Assembly (NCBI RefSeq): GCF_001612985.1
Contig: NZ_BDBM01000020.1
Coordinates: forward strand, 62,001-126,000
Reading direction: 5' to 3'
DNA: 64,000 nucleotides
From: Nocardia gamkensis NBRC 108242
Lineage (GTDB): Bacteria > Actinomycetota > Actinomycetes > Mycobacteriales > Mycobacteriaceae
Within the stretch, counting starts at the first letter, position 1. The number at the start of each line of letters is the position of its first letter. The notes beneath the pieces were generated by a model that saw nothing but the letters and a program-made list of their open reading frames with translations, had not been told where the DNA came from and made no database searches. Position numbers and translations under genes: made by a program. Positions 42,839-52,038 of this stretch are shown here, piece after piece.

Positions 42839-44110
42839 TCACCCTTGCGGACCCGCGCCGTCGTGTTCCCGGAAAGCCTTTCCCTTCCCCCAACGCCCTA
42901 ATGTCTCGGCCTTGTGCTCATCGAAGTAGCCGCCCTCGATGCTGTGCCGGATGCGGTCGACCAGGCGAACCGTGAACCGTTCGTTGTGAATGGTGCACAG
43001 CGTGGAGGCGAGCATCTCCTTGGCCTTGAACAGGTGATGGATGTAGGCGCGCGTGTAGTTGGCGCAGGTGTAGCAGTCGCAGTTCTCGTCGATCGGGGTG
43101 AAGTCGCGTCGGAAGCGGCTGGTGTTGATGTTGAAACGGCCGGTGTCGAGGTAGATCGCGGCGTTGCGGGCGACCCGGGACGGATTCACGCAGTCGAAGG
43201 TGTCCGCGCCGTTCTCGATCGCGGTGAAGATGTCCTCCGGTTCGCTGATGCCGAGCATGTGACGCGGCTTGTCCTCGGGCAGCTCGTCGGAGCACCAACC
43301 GACGGTGGCGCCCAGGTTGTGCTTCTCCAGCGCGCCGCCGATGCCGTAACCGTCGAATCCCGTTCCCGCGCTTCCGCGAATCGATTCCAGCCCTCGACAT
43401 GCCTTCCGGCGCAGGTCCTCGTACTGCGCGCCTTGGATGACGGCGAACAGCGCCTGGTACGGACGGTGCGTGCGCGCGGTGGTCAGCCGTTCGTGCTCAT
43501 CGATGCAGCGCTGCGCCCACTCGTGCGTGCGCTGTACCGATCGCTCCTGGTAGGCACGGGTGTTGAGCAGCGTGGTGAGTTCATCGAAAGCGAACATGAT
43601 GTCGGCGCCGAGCTGGTGCTGGATGCCCATCGACACCTCGGGGGTGAACCGGTGCGCGGAGCCGTCGAGGTGGGAGCGGAAGGTGACCCCGTCGTCGTCC
43701 ACGGTGGCCAGCCGCTCCTTGCCGGGGGCGATCACGTCGTCGCTGCGCACGTCGACCGCCTCCATCGCCAGCACCTTCTTGAAGCCGACCCCCAGTGACA
43801 TCACCTGGAACCCGCCGCTGTCGGTGAAGGTCGGTCCCGGCCAGTTCATGAACGCGCTGAGCCCGCCCGCCTCGTCCACGATGTCGGCACCCGGTTGCAG
43901 GTAGAGGTGGTAGGCGTTGGCCAGCAGCGCCTGGGCGCCGAGTTCCCGCATGGTCTCCGGCAGCACCGCCTTGACCGTCGCCTTGGTGCCCACCGGGATG
44001 AACGCGGGCGTGGCGATCGACCCGTGCGGCGTGGCGATCACACCGGACCGGCCGTGCCGCCCTTCCAGGCGCGTACCGACGGTGAAGGAGAAGGATTCGG
44101 GACCGGACAC
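42839..44110 (-). CDS. tgt: tRNA-guanine transglycosylase (queuosine family)
   Basis: A 423-residue Tgt that exchanges the wobble guanine of GUN-anticodon tRNAs for a deazaguanine base. The zinc site CDCYTCANYTRAYIHHLF is complete, TFTDSGGFQVMSLG and TFDCVNPSRVARN are in place of the usual catalytic segments, and VIQGAQYEDLRR is near canonical. It is about 45 residues longer than E. coli Tgt, with an insert (VGFKKVLAMEAVDVRSDDV) after MSLG. The base pocket reads GIGGALEKH rather than the common GGLAVGE, and the Cys after FDE is Leu. These changes may mean a different base. GTG 44110 with a GAGGA ribosome binding site is preferred to 44155. It is convergent with yhhQ. Confidence 0.93.
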   Translation of the reverse strand: MSGPESFSFTVGTRLEGRHGRSGVIATPHGSIATPAFIPVGTKATVKAVLPETMRELGAQALLANAYHLYLQPGADIVDEAGGLSAFMNWPGPTFTDSGGFQVMSLGVGFKKVLAMEAVDVRSDDVIAPGKERLATVDDDGVTFRSHLDGSAHRFTPEVSMGIQHQLGADIMFAFDELTTLLNTRAYQERSVQRTHEWAQRCIDEHERLTTARTHRPYQALFAVIQGAQYEDLRRKACRGLESIRGSAGTGFDGYGIGGALEKHNLGATVGWCSDELPEDKPRHMLGISEPEDIFTAIENGADTFDCVNPSRVARNAAIYLDTGRFNINTSRFRRDFTPIDENCDCYTCANYTRAYIHHLFKAKEMLASTLCTIHNERFTVRLVDRIRHSIEGGYFDEHKAETLGRWGKGKAFREHDGAGPQG

Positions 44111-44167
44111 CCCGCTATCCTCGCAGTTCGCCGCCCGCCGCCCGAACCAGCCCACCGCTCGCCTGCC

Positions 44168-46072
44168 TCACACCGCTCCCGCGAACTGGGCGTTGTACAG
44201 GCGGTAGTACGCCCCGCGCTCCTCGAGCAAACGCTCATGCGAGCCGTGTTCCACGATCCGGCCCGCCTCCATGACGACGATCAGGTCGGCGTCGCGGATG
44301 GTGGACAGGCGGTGGGCGATGACGAAGCTGGTCCGGTCGCGGCGCAGGGCGGCGGTGGCGTGCTGCACCAGCAGCTCGGTGCGGGTGTCCACCGAGCTGG
44401 TCGCCTCGTCCAGGATGAGAATGGACGGCTTGGCGAGGAACGCGCGCGCGATGGTGATGAGCTGTTTCTCGCCCGCGCTGACGCCGGAGCCCTCCTCATC
44501 GAGGACCGTGTCGTAGCCGTCGGGCAGCGCGTGCACGAAACGATCGACGTAGGCGGCGCGCGCCGCGGCGAGGATCTCTTCCTCGCTCGCGTTCGGGTTG
44601 CCGTAGGCGATGTTCTCCCGGATGGTGCCGCGGAACAGCCAGGTGTCCTGCAGCACCATGCCGATGCGCGAGCGCAGATGGTCGCGGGTGATCTCGGTGA
44701 TGTCGACGCCGTCGATGGTGATCGTGCCCGCGTCCAGTTCGTAGAACCGCATGAGCAGGTTCACCAGCGTGGTCTTGCCCGCGCCGGTGGGCCCGACGAT
44801 GGCGACCACGTGCCCGGGGTCGGCCACCAGCGACAGTCGCTCGATCACCGGCTTGTCGGGTTCGTAGCGGAACGAGACGGCCTCGAACTCCACCCGGCCG
44901 CGGTCGACCGGGCGCGCGTCGGCCATCACCGGGTCCGCGCTCTGCTCCTCGGCGTCGAGGATCTCGAAGATCCGCTCGGCGGAGGCGACGCCGGACTGCA
45001 ACAGGTTGGCCATCGCGCCGAGCTGGGTCAGCGGCTGACTGAACTGACGGGAGTACTGGATGAACGCCTGCACCTCGCCGAGCGAGAGGCTGCCCGTGGC
45101 CACTTTCAGGCCGCCGACCAGCGCGACCAGCACGAAGTTCACGTTCCCGAGGAACATGATCGCGGGCATGATCATGCCCGAGATGAACTGCGCTTTGAAG
45201 CTGGCCTGGTAGAGCTGTTCGTTGCGCTGGTCGAACTCCTTGCCGACCTCGCGGTTGCGGCCGAACGCGGTGACCACCTCGTGCCCGGAGTACGCCTCCT
45301 CGACCTGGGCGTTGACCAGGCCGGTGTACTTCCACTGGTCGACGAAGTGCGGCTTGGACCGTTTCGCGATCTGCGCGGTGACCACGATGGCGGCGGGCAC
45401 GGTGAGCAAGGCGATCACCGCGAGCTGCCAGGAGATCCAGAACATCATGACCAGGATGCCGAGCACCGAGAACACCGAGATGAGCAGCTGGCTCATGGTC
45501 TGCTGCAGGCTCTGCGAGACGTTGTCGACGTCGTTGGTCACCCGGCTGAGCACGTCACCGCGCGGCGCGGAGTCGAAGTAGCGCAACGGAAGCCGGTGGA
45601 TCTTTTCCTCGACCTCGCCGCGCAGCCGCTTCACCGTTCGATTGATCACGACGTTGAGCAGGTAGCCCTGCAACCACCCGAACACGGCCGCGCCGATGTA
45701 CAGCAGGAGCACCAGGGCGAGGACCCGGCCGACCGCGCCGAAGTCCACCCCGACGCCGGGCACCACGTCCATGGCGCCGAGCATGTCGGCGAAGGTGTTG
45801 TCGCCCTTGGCTCGCAGGCCTTCGATCGCCTGGTCCTTGGTCACCCCGGACGGCAGCTGTTTGCCGACCACGCCGTCGAAGACGAGGTTGGTCGCCTTGC
45901 CGAGGATGTAGGGCCCGATGGTGTTCAGCACCACCGAGACGATGACGAGGGCGATGATCAGCCCGACCTGGAAACGCTCCGGCGCGAGCCTGCGCAGCAG
46001 CCGCTTCAGCGATGGTCCGAACGATTTCGCTTTGGTGCCCGGCGCACCGGGAGTGGGCATTCCGGGTCTCAT
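44168..46072 (-). CDS. ABC exporter half, ATPase/permease with canonical Walker B
   Basis: A 634-residue fused ABC exporter half. Six membrane helices span about 45-340, and the ATPase has Walker A GPTGAGKTT, Q-loop VLQDTWLF, a non-standard signature GVSAGEKQL and Walker B LILDEATSSVD. A sizeable extracytoplasmic loop (about 70-120) is present. The ATG overlaps the stop of the preceding exporter gene (ATGA at 46069-46072), so the two halves are made together as a heterodimer in which one composite ATP site is complete. Lipid or drug export is typical. Confidence 0.9.
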   Translation of the reverse strand: MRPGMPTPGAPGTKAKSFGPSLKRLLRRLAPERFQVGLIIALVIVSVVLNTIGPYILGKATNLVFDGVVGKQLPSGVTKDQAIEGLRAKGDNTFADMLGAMDVVPGVGVDFGAVGRVLALVLLLYIGAAVFGWLQGYLLNVVINRTVKRLRGEVEEKIHRLPLRYFDSAPRGDVLSRVTNDVDNVSQSLQQTMSQLLISVFSVLGILVMMFWISWQLAVIALLTVPAAIVVTAQIAKRSKPHFVDQWKYTGLVNAQVEEAYSGHEVVTAFGRNREVGKEFDQRNEQLYQASFKAQFISGMIMPAIMFLGNVNFVLVALVGGLKVATGSLSLGEVQAFIQYSRQFSQPLTQLGAMANLLQSGVASAERIFEILDAEEQSADPVMADARPVDRGRVEFEAVSFRYEPDKPVIERLSLVADPGHVVAIVGPTGAGKTTLVNLLMRFYELDAGTITIDGVDITEITRDHLRSRIGMVLQDTWLFRGTIRENIAYGNPNASEEEILAAARAAYVDRFVHALPDGYDTVLDEEGSGVSAGEKQLITIARAFLAKPSILILDEATSSVDTRTELLVQHATAALRRDRTSFVIAHRLSTIRDADLIVVMEAGRIVEHGSHERLLEERGAYYRLYNAQFAGAV

Positions 46073-47802
46073 CGCGCCTCCTCGGCACTCAGTTGCGACT
46101 CGACGATCTCCCGGTACTCCGAGCAATCCCGCAGCAGTTGTTCATGGGTGCCGATCCCGGCCATCGCGCCGTCCTCGAGCACCACGATCTGATCCGCGTC
46201 CCGGATGGTGGCGATGCGCTGCGCGACGATGAGAACCGACGCGTCCGAGGTCTCCGGCTTCAGCGCCTCGCGCAGCCTGGCGTCGGTCGCGACGTCGAGC
46301 GCGGAGAACGAGTCGTCGAACAAATAAACCCTCGGTTTCTTCACCAGCGCTCGCGCGATGGCCAACCGCTGGCGCTGACCTCCGGAAACGGTGGTGCCGC
46401 CCTGAGCGACAGGTGTCTGCAACCCCTCCGGCATCTCCCGGACGAAATCAGCGGCCTGCGCGATCTCGAGTGCGCGCCAGAGTTCGTCGTCGGTGGCGTG
46501 CGGATTGCCGTAGCGCAGATTGCTCGCGATCGTGCCGGAGAAGAGGTACCCCTTCTGCGGGACGAGGCCGATCTGCGAACGCAATACCTCCAGGTCGATG
46601 TGGCGAACGTCGGTGCCGCCGACGTAGACCGCGCCGTCGGTGACGTCCATCAGCCGGGGAATGAGGTTGATCAGCGTGGTTTTCCCGGCGCCGGTGGAGC
46701 CGACTATGGCGGTGGTGGTGCCGGGACGCACCTGGAAACGGATGGCCTCCAGCACCGGCTTGTCCGCACCGGGGAAGGCGAACTCGGCGAACTGGAAGTC
46801 GACGACGGCCGGGTCGTCGGTGAACGGCTGCGGCAAGCGCGGCGGGTGCACCGAGGATTCGGTGTCGAGCACCTCGCCGATCCGGTCGGCGGAGACCGCG
46901 GCACGCGGCGCCATCATGGCCAGGAACGAGGCCATCATCACGGCCATCAGGATCTGCATGATGTAGGACAGCATCGCGGTGAGCGAACCGATCTGCATGT
47001 GCCCGGCGTCGATCGCGTGCCCGCCGAACCAGATCACCGCGACCGCGGTGACATTGCTGATCAGCATGACCGTGGGGAACATCAGCGCCATCAACCGGCC
47101 GACCCGCAGCGCGGTGTCGGTGAGTTCGGTGTTGGCCAGCCCGAAGCGCCAGGTCTCCTGCCGTTCCCGTACGAACGCCCGCACCACGCGGATACCGGTG
47201 ATCTGCTCGCGCAGTATCCGATTCACCTCATCGATCCTGGCCTGCATGTCGCGGAAGCCGGGCACCATCTTGGAGATGATCACGCCCATGGCCGCCGCCA
47301 GCGCGGGCACCGCGATCAGCAGCAGCCAGGACAGCCCGAGATCCTCGCGCAAGGCCATGATGATGCCGCCCACGCACATGATCGGCGCCATCACCAGGAT
47401 GGTCGCCGACATCACGATGAGCAGCTGAACCTGCTGAATGTCGTTGGTATTGCGGGTGATCAGCGAGGGCGCGCCGAACATCCCCACTTCGCGCGCGGAG
47501 AACGTGCCGACGCGGTGCAGCAGCGCGCCGCGCAGGTCGCGGCCCGCGCCCATGGCCGCCTGCGCGCCGAGATAGACCGAAGCGGCCGAGGCGACGATCT
47601 GCACGCCCGTGACCGCGAGCATCCACAAGCCGGTGGTCCAGATGTAGCCGAGATCACCTTTGGTGACGCCGTTGTCGATCAAATCCGCGTTCAGGCTGGG
47701 CAGATACAGCATCGCGATCACGGAAACCAGCTGAAGCGCAACGACCCCCGCCAGCTGGGCGCGGTAAGGGTACAGATGCGAACGAAGGAGTCTGGTCAGC
47801 AT
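46069..47802 (-). CDS. ABC exporter half, ATPase/permease with degenerate catalytic site
   Basis: A 577-residue exporter half: membrane domain about 15-310 and ATPase with Walker A GSTGAGKTT, signature TVSGGQRQR and Walker B YLFDDSFSALD, in which the catalytic Glu is Ser. This pattern is seen in heterodimeric exporters such as TM287/TM288, where one site hydrolyses ATP and the other only binds it. The partner is the overlapping downstream gene. A regulator gene of the Rrf2 family lies 87 bases upstream on the same strand. Confidence 0.9.
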   Translation of the reverse strand: MLTRLLRSHLYPYRAQLAGVVALQLVSVIAMLYLPSLNADLIDNGVTKGDLGYIWTTGLWMLAVTGVQIVASAASVYLGAQAAMGAGRDLRGALLHRVGTFSAREVGMFGAPSLITRNTNDIQQVQLLIVMSATILVMAPIMCVGGIIMALREDLGLSWLLLIAVPALAAAMGVIISKMVPGFRDMQARIDEVNRILREQITGIRVVRAFVRERQETWRFGLANTELTDTALRVGRLMALMFPTVMLISNVTAVAVIWFGGHAIDAGHMQIGSLTAMLSYIMQILMAVMMASFLAMMAPRAAVSADRIGEVLDTESSVHPPRLPQPFTDDPAVVDFQFAEFAFPGADKPVLEAIRFQVRPGTTTAIVGSTGAGKTTLINLIPRLMDVTDGAVYVGGTDVRHIDLEVLRSQIGLVPQKGYLFSGTIASNLRYGNPHATDDELWRALEIAQAADFVREMPEGLQTPVAQGGTTVSGGQRQRLAIARALVKKPRVYLFDDSFSALDVATDARLREALKPETSDASVLIVAQRIATIRDADQIVVLEDGAMAGIGTHEQLLRDCSEYREIVESQLSAEEAR

Positions 47803-47889
47803 GATGAATCGCAGGCTACCGGCTGTCGGCGCGAGGCGTCGCGAAGATTTCTGACCTGCATGAATGCTCTCCCGTCGGAGTGTGCGGAG

Positions 47890-48393
47890 CTAGCGGCGCG
47901 CCCAAGCGCCCGGGTCTTCGGTGAGCGCCTCGACGAATCCGGGCAGCCGATCGTTCGCGATGTCGGCGATGGTGACGTTCTCCAGCACCGCCCGGATGTT
48001 GACCCGCAGCGCGATCCACACCCGCTGCAACGGTTCGGCCGCACCGGAATAGCGGACGTCCTCGGGCCGGGCGCCGCGCACCGACGCCAGCGGGCCCTCG
48101 ATCGCGCGGATCACGTCGGCGATGGAGATGTCGGCCGCGGCCCTGGCCAGCCAGTAGCCGCCGTCCGGACCGCGCCTGCTGATCACCAGTTCGGCTCGGC
48201 GCAGCTCGCCGAGCACGGACTCGAGCACCTTCGGCGGAATCCGCTGGGCGGTGGCGATCGCTTCGGCCTTGACCACGGGCGCGGCCTGCACGAGGGGCGC
48301 GCCGAGCCCGACGACGGACTGGTCCAGTCGCGGCGCACTGGCGATCTCGAGCAGCGTCCGCACCGCGTAATCGACCTTCGCGGTGATGTGCAC
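47890..48393 (-). CDS. Rrf2 family transcriptional regulator
   Basis: A 167-residue regulator starting MHITAKVDYAVRTLLEIASA, the standard Rrf2 opening, with KAEAIATAQRIPPKVLESVL as the recognition region and a wing SRRGPDGGYWLARAAADISI. There are no Cys in the usual iron-sulfur positions, so a non-FeS sensor is likely. It is upstream of the ABC exporter pair and downstream of a TetR gene, all on one strand. Confidence 0.9.
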   Translation of the reverse strand: MHITAKVDYAVRTLLEIASAPRLDQSVVGLGAPLVQAAPVVKAEAIATAQRIPPKVLESVLGELRRAELVISRRGPDGGYWLARAAADISIADVIRAIEGPLASVRGARPEDVRYSGAAEPLQRVWIALRVNIRAVLENVTIADIANDRLPGFVEALTEDPGAWARR

Positions 48394-48429
48394 AGCAGCG
48401 ACTCCTGGCGTCGAGGGGATAGCTCGAAT

Positions 48430-49020
48430 CTACGCGCCGCCGCCTGCCAGTACGCAGGTCGCGGCATCCAGCAGTGAGGATTCCACCAGTGAATCGTTCG
48501 CACCAGGCACGAGTTCCTTGGACACCAGCGCGACACCGATCACCTCGAGGGCGGCACAGGCGCGCAGCTGCGCCTCCTCGGTGGCGTCCGGACCGGCCAG
48601 CCACTCGCGCAGCGCCCGACTGGCGTCCATGAGATCCGGATAGCGGTCGGCCATGGCGTTGATGATGGCGACGGTGTCGCGCACGACCAGCGCCCCGGCG
48701 TCACGGTGATGAATCAGGCCGCGCAGATAGGTGCGCAGCACCTGGCGGATGCTCTCGGCGTCGTGCGGTACCTGGTCGAGATCGTTCACCACCGAACGCA
48801 TGTGATCGACGATCGGATCGATGATCGCCAATAGCAGGTCGAGCTTCGACGCGTAGTGATAGTAGAGCGACGCCTTTGTGATTCCTACCGCATCCGCGAC
48901 CTCGCGCAAGCTGGTCTGCTCGAATCCTTTGGCCCCGAACAGCTTCACCGCGGCGTCTCGAATCGCGCTTTTAGTGCCTCCACCTGCGGCGATAGCGCCG
49001 GGTGCGTCACGCACAGACAT
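48430..49020 (-). CDS. TetR family transcriptional regulator
   Basis: A 196-residue repressor with the HTH IRDAAVKLFGAKGFEQTSLR, then EVADAVGITKASLYYHYASK. The ligand domain has IHHRDAGALVVRDTVAIINA. It is divergent from an MMPL exporter, and the 202-base gap contains a clear palindrome, so it probably represses both itself and the exporter. The common layout TetR/MMPL supports an efflux or lipid-export role. Confidence 0.9.
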   Translation of the reverse strand: MSVRDAPGAIAAGGGTKSAIRDAAVKLFGAKGFEQTSLREVADAVGITKASLYYHYASKLDLLLAIIDPIVDHMRSVVNDLDQVPHDAESIRQVLRTYLRGLIHHRDAGALVVRDTVAIINAMADRYPDLMDASRALREWLAGPDATEEAQLRACAALEVIGVALVSKELVPGANDSLVESSLLDAATCVLAGGGA

Positions 49021-49106
49021 TCGACGATCCTCTCATCACCTTCGCGTCGAGCGAACGTCGCCCGCAAAATAGAGGTTGTTCCTCCGCTTAGCTCCTGGGT
49101 AGTCTA

Positions 49107-49122
49107 CCTACCGCACGGTAGG
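49107..49122. promoter_or_regulatory. TetR operator between regulator and MMPL gene
   Basis: CCTACCGCACGGTAGG is a perfect inverted repeat (7-bp arms, CA centre), with TA and CA extending it as an imperfect match. It lies in the divergent gap between TetR and MMPL. Confidence 0.7.
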
Positions 49123-49222
49123 CAGAAAGCGTCAGTGGAGGCGGAGGTAGGCAGGGCACCCCCGCGAGTGCTGTCTACACGCAGACCCAGCACGATCCCA
49201 GTCATCGCTAGGAGAACCACTC

Positions 49223-51517
49223 GTGTCCGTTTATCTGTACAGATGGGGAAAGTTCGCTTTCCGCCGGAAATGGATAGTCCTTCCTGTCTGGCTCGTCTTG
49301 TTCGTGCTCCTAGGTGGTCTCGGGGCACAGCTCAGCAAGCCGATGAGCAACGACTTCAGCATGCCGAATCTGCCGTCCGAACGTGCCAACGAGATCCTCG
49401 ACAAGCACTTCCCGGGCGCCTCCGCCGCGTTCAAGTTCGACGCCGTCACCGGCACCTATGTCGCCGCGGCCCCGGAGGGACAGAAGCTGACCGACCCGGC
49501 GAACCGTGCGGCGCTGGACGCGTTCATCGCCGATCTCGGCCGGCTCGACATCGTCGATCACAGCAAACCCATCGTCAATCCGGTCGAAGCGGCCGACAAG
49601 ATGGGCTGCCTGGCCACCCCCGACCCCGCGCAGTGCAGTGGCGCCCCGCTGAACGTGCTCAGCCGGACCGCGCCCGCGACCGTCGCGGTGATCAACGTCC
49701 CGTTCACGATCGCGAAGTTCACCGACGTGACCGACGCGCACCGGGAGGAGGCGTACGCCGCCGCCTCCGGCGCGCGTAACGCCGGGCTCACGGTCGAGAT
49801 GAGCGGCTCGATCGCGCAGAAGCAGGAAGCGCCCAGCGGCAAGTCCGAGATGATCGGTATGGCCGTCGCGCTGGTCGTGATGATCGTCGCGTTCGGCGCC
49901 ATCGTCGCGGCGTTCGTGCCGATCGTCACCGCGATCGTCGGTCTCGGCGCGGCCACCTCGCTGATCATGCTGGGCACCTCGGTGATCGATATCCCCAGCT
50001 TCACCACGTTCCTCGCCTCGATGATCGGCATCGCGCTGTCCATCGACTACGCGCTGTTCATCGTGTCCAGGTACAAGCACGAACTCGCGGTCCAGGACTC
50101 GCCGGAAGAGGCCGCGGGCACCGCGCTGGGCACGGCCGGTTCCGCCGTCGTGTTCGCCGGTCTGACCGTCATCATCGCGCTGGCCGGCCTGAGCATCGTC
50201 GGCGTCCAGTTCATGACCTTCATGGGCCTCGGCGGCGCGATCGCCGCCGGTTTCGCGGTGCTCACCGCGATCACGCTGATGCCCGCGCTGCTCGGCGCGT
50301 TCGGTCGCTTCCTGTTCAAGCCGAAGCTGCCGGTCGTCGCCCAGCACGATCCCGAGGACGAGACCTCGGTCACCAACGGCATGCGCTTCGGCAGGCTGAT
50401 CGGCCGCGTGCCGTGGGTCGCGCTGATCCTGAGCGTCGTGGTGCTCGGCGCGCTCGCCGCCCCCGCGGCCGGCCTGAACCTCGGCCTGCCCGGCGACGAC
50501 AGCATGCCGAAGACCTCCACCATCCGGAAGGCCTACGAGCTGCGCACCGAGGGCTTCGGCGAGGGCAGCAACGGCATACTGAACGTGGCCGTCGACCTGA
50601 GCGCCGTGCCCGCCGAGAACCGGGACGCGGCGGTGCGGGCGCTGCGCGACAAGCTCGCGTCCTACCCCGGCATGGACTACGTCACCGAGCCGCAGTGGAG
50701 CCAGGACCAGCAGGGCGCGCTGCTGGACGGCGTCCCGAAGTCCGGGCCCAACAACCAGGCCACCAAGGACCTGGTGCAGGACGCCAGGGAGGCCGAAGGC
50801 CAGCTGAAGGCCGAGTACGGCATCGAATACGGCATCACCGGCACCACGGCGATCTACGCCGACGTCGACCATGTGCTGCTCAGCAAGATCGTGCCCTACC
50901 TGGCGATCGTGGCGGGCGCGGCGTTCGTCCTGCTGATCCTGGTGTTCCGGTCGATCCTGGTGCCGCTCACCGCGGCGCTCGGGTTCCTGCTGTCGATGGC
51001 GGCGACCTTCGGCGCGACCGTGCTGATCTTCCAGGAGGGCAAGCTCGGCCTGATCGAGGACCCGCATCCGCTGGTCAGCTTCATGCCGATCATGCTGATC
51101 GGCCTGGTGTTCGGCCTCGCGATGGACTACCAGGTCTTCCTGGTGACCCGGATGCGCGAGGAGTTCGTGCACGGCAGGTCGGCCAAGGACGCGGTGGTCG
51201 CCGGCTACCATCACGGCGCGCGCGTGGTGACCTCGGCGGCGATCATCATGATCTCGGTGTTCGGCTCCTTCCTGCTGGAGACCGACGTGACCGCGAAGTC
51301 GTTCGGCTTCGCCTTGGCGGTGGGCGTGCTGCTGGACGCGTTCATCGTCCGGATGGTGCTGATTCCGTCGCTGCTGGTGATCATGGGCAAGTGGTCGTGG
51401 TGGATGCCGAAGTGGCTCGACCGCATCCTGCCCGACATCGACGTCGAGGGCTCGAAGCTGCGTGAGTTGCAGCGGCGTTCGGCCGAGACGGTGAAGGAAC
51501 CGGTCGGCGTCAGCTGA
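49223..51517 (+). CDS. MMPL family RND-type transporter
   Basis: A 764-residue exporter. The first helix is in WIVLPVWLVLFVLLGGLGAQ, a periplasmic domain follows, and both proton-relay motifs are intact: ALSIDYALFIVSRYKHEL (near 270) and LAMDYQVFLVTRMREEF (near 632). The C-terminus is basic and short, lacking the large domain of MmpL3. Divergence from a TetR gene across a palindrome suggests induction by its substrate. Closest general comparison is with the shorter drug/lipid MMPL pumps of actinobacteria. Confidence 0.93.
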   Translation: MSVYLYRWGKFAFRRKWIVLPVWLVLFVLLGGLGAQLSKPMSNDFSMPNLPSERANEILDKHFPGASAAFKFDAVTGTYVAAAPEGQKLTDPANRAALDAFIADLGRLDIVDHSKPIVNPVEAADKMGCLATPDPAQCSGAPLNVLSRTAPATVAVINVPFTIAKFTDVTDAHREEAYAAASGARNAGLTVEMSGSIAQKQEAPSGKSEMIGMAVALVVMIVAFGAIVAAFVPIVTAIVGLGAATSLIMLGTSVIDIPSFTTFLASMIGIALSIDYALFIVSRYKHELAVQDSPEEAAGTALGTAGSAVVFAGLTVIIALAGLSIVGVQFMTFMGLGGAIAAGFAVLTAITLMPALLGAFGRFLFKPKLPVVAQHDPEDETSVTNGMRFGRLIGRVPWVALILSVVVLGALAAPAAGLNLGLPGDDSMPKTSTIRKAYELRTEGFGEGSNGILNVAVDLSAVPAENRDAAVRALRDKLASYPGMDYVTEPQWSQDQQGALLDGVPKSGPNNQATKDLVQDAREAEGQLKAEYGIEYGITGTTAIYADVDHVLLSKIVPYLAIVAGAAFVLLILVFRSILVPLTAALGFLLSMAATFGATVLIFQEGKLGLIEDPHPLVSFMPIMLIGLVFGLAMDYQVFLVTRMREEFVHGRSAKDAVVAGYHHGARVVTSAAIIMISVFGSFLLETDVTAKSFGFALAVGVLLDAFIVRMVLIPSLLVIMGKWSWWMPKWLDRILPDIDVEGSKLRELQRRSAETVKEPVGVS

Positions 51518-51531
51518 TTCGTCGCCCATGG

Positions 51532-51568
51532 CTCGGCCCCGCATCCGGACTCCGGATGCGGGGCCGAG
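51532..51568. terminator. Long perfect hairpin terminator
   Basis: An 18-bp perfect stem (51532-51549 with 51551-51568) around a single-base loop, between the convergent MMPL and small membrane protein genes. Confidence 0.8.
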
Positions 51569-51574
51569 TGCGTT

Positions 51575-51829
51575 TCACCCGCTCGGTTGCGGAAGTTCGC
51601 AGTCGCCCACTCGCGGATTCACCCCGACGTAGTTGAGCGGGCCCGCGAGGGCGGTGAGACCGATCGTGCCCCAACCGGCGCAGTTCAGCGGGGGGCCGCT
51701 GTCGAAATAATGCCGTTGACCGGCCGCGAGCAACCCGATCGCCAGCCAGGCCAGCAGCAGGAAGCCGAATACCCGGGAGCCGGCGCCCGGGCCGCGTCTG
51801 GCACGCGCACGGGATTCGTAGTCGCGCAT
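51575..51829 (-). CDS. Small membrane protein, paralogue of the next gene
   Basis: An 84-residue protein with a basic start (MRDYESRARARRGPG), one membrane helix (FGFLLLAWLAIGLLAAG) and an outer tail RHYFDSGPPLNCAGWGTIGL ... AGPLNYVGVNPRVGDC with two conserved Cys. It matches the next gene on the same strand along this tail. I recall small conserved proteins of this kind across actinobacteria, with no assigned role. Confidence 0.72.
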   Translation of the reverse strand: MRDYESRARARRGPGAGSRVFGFLLLAWLAIGLLAAGQRHYFDSGPPLNCAGWGTIGLTALAGPLNYVGVNPRVGDCELPQPSG

Positions 51830-51981
51830 TTCATCGGTTCCTTCCGTGCACCCCGTAAGAGGGAATACCCGGCCGCACCGACAGCTATCCAACAAAGACC
51901 AGCGAGATCCCAGGAATTCATAAACAGCAAATATTCAGTTCACATCAGGGACCGCCCGGCTCACAGCTCGTCCGAGCATAC

Positions 51982-52027
51982 GAATAGGGACGGCCGGGTG
52001 GGCATGCCCACCCGGCCGTCCCTATTC
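51982..52027. terminator. 46-bp perfect palindrome
   Basis: Every base from 51982 to 52027 pairs about the centre GGGCATGCCC. It lies 12 bases beyond the stop of the second small membrane protein and upstream of the first, so it is a strong hairpin terminator that also separates the two paralogues. Confidence 0.75.
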
Positions 52028-52038
52028 ACTCGATCGAA

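Noticed and set aside
43895..48477. Two very long plus-strand frames (765 and 821 codons)
   Set aside because: They lie opposite clear ABC exporter genes; the His/Gln/Asp/Arg-rich translation is the usual antisense image of such genes.
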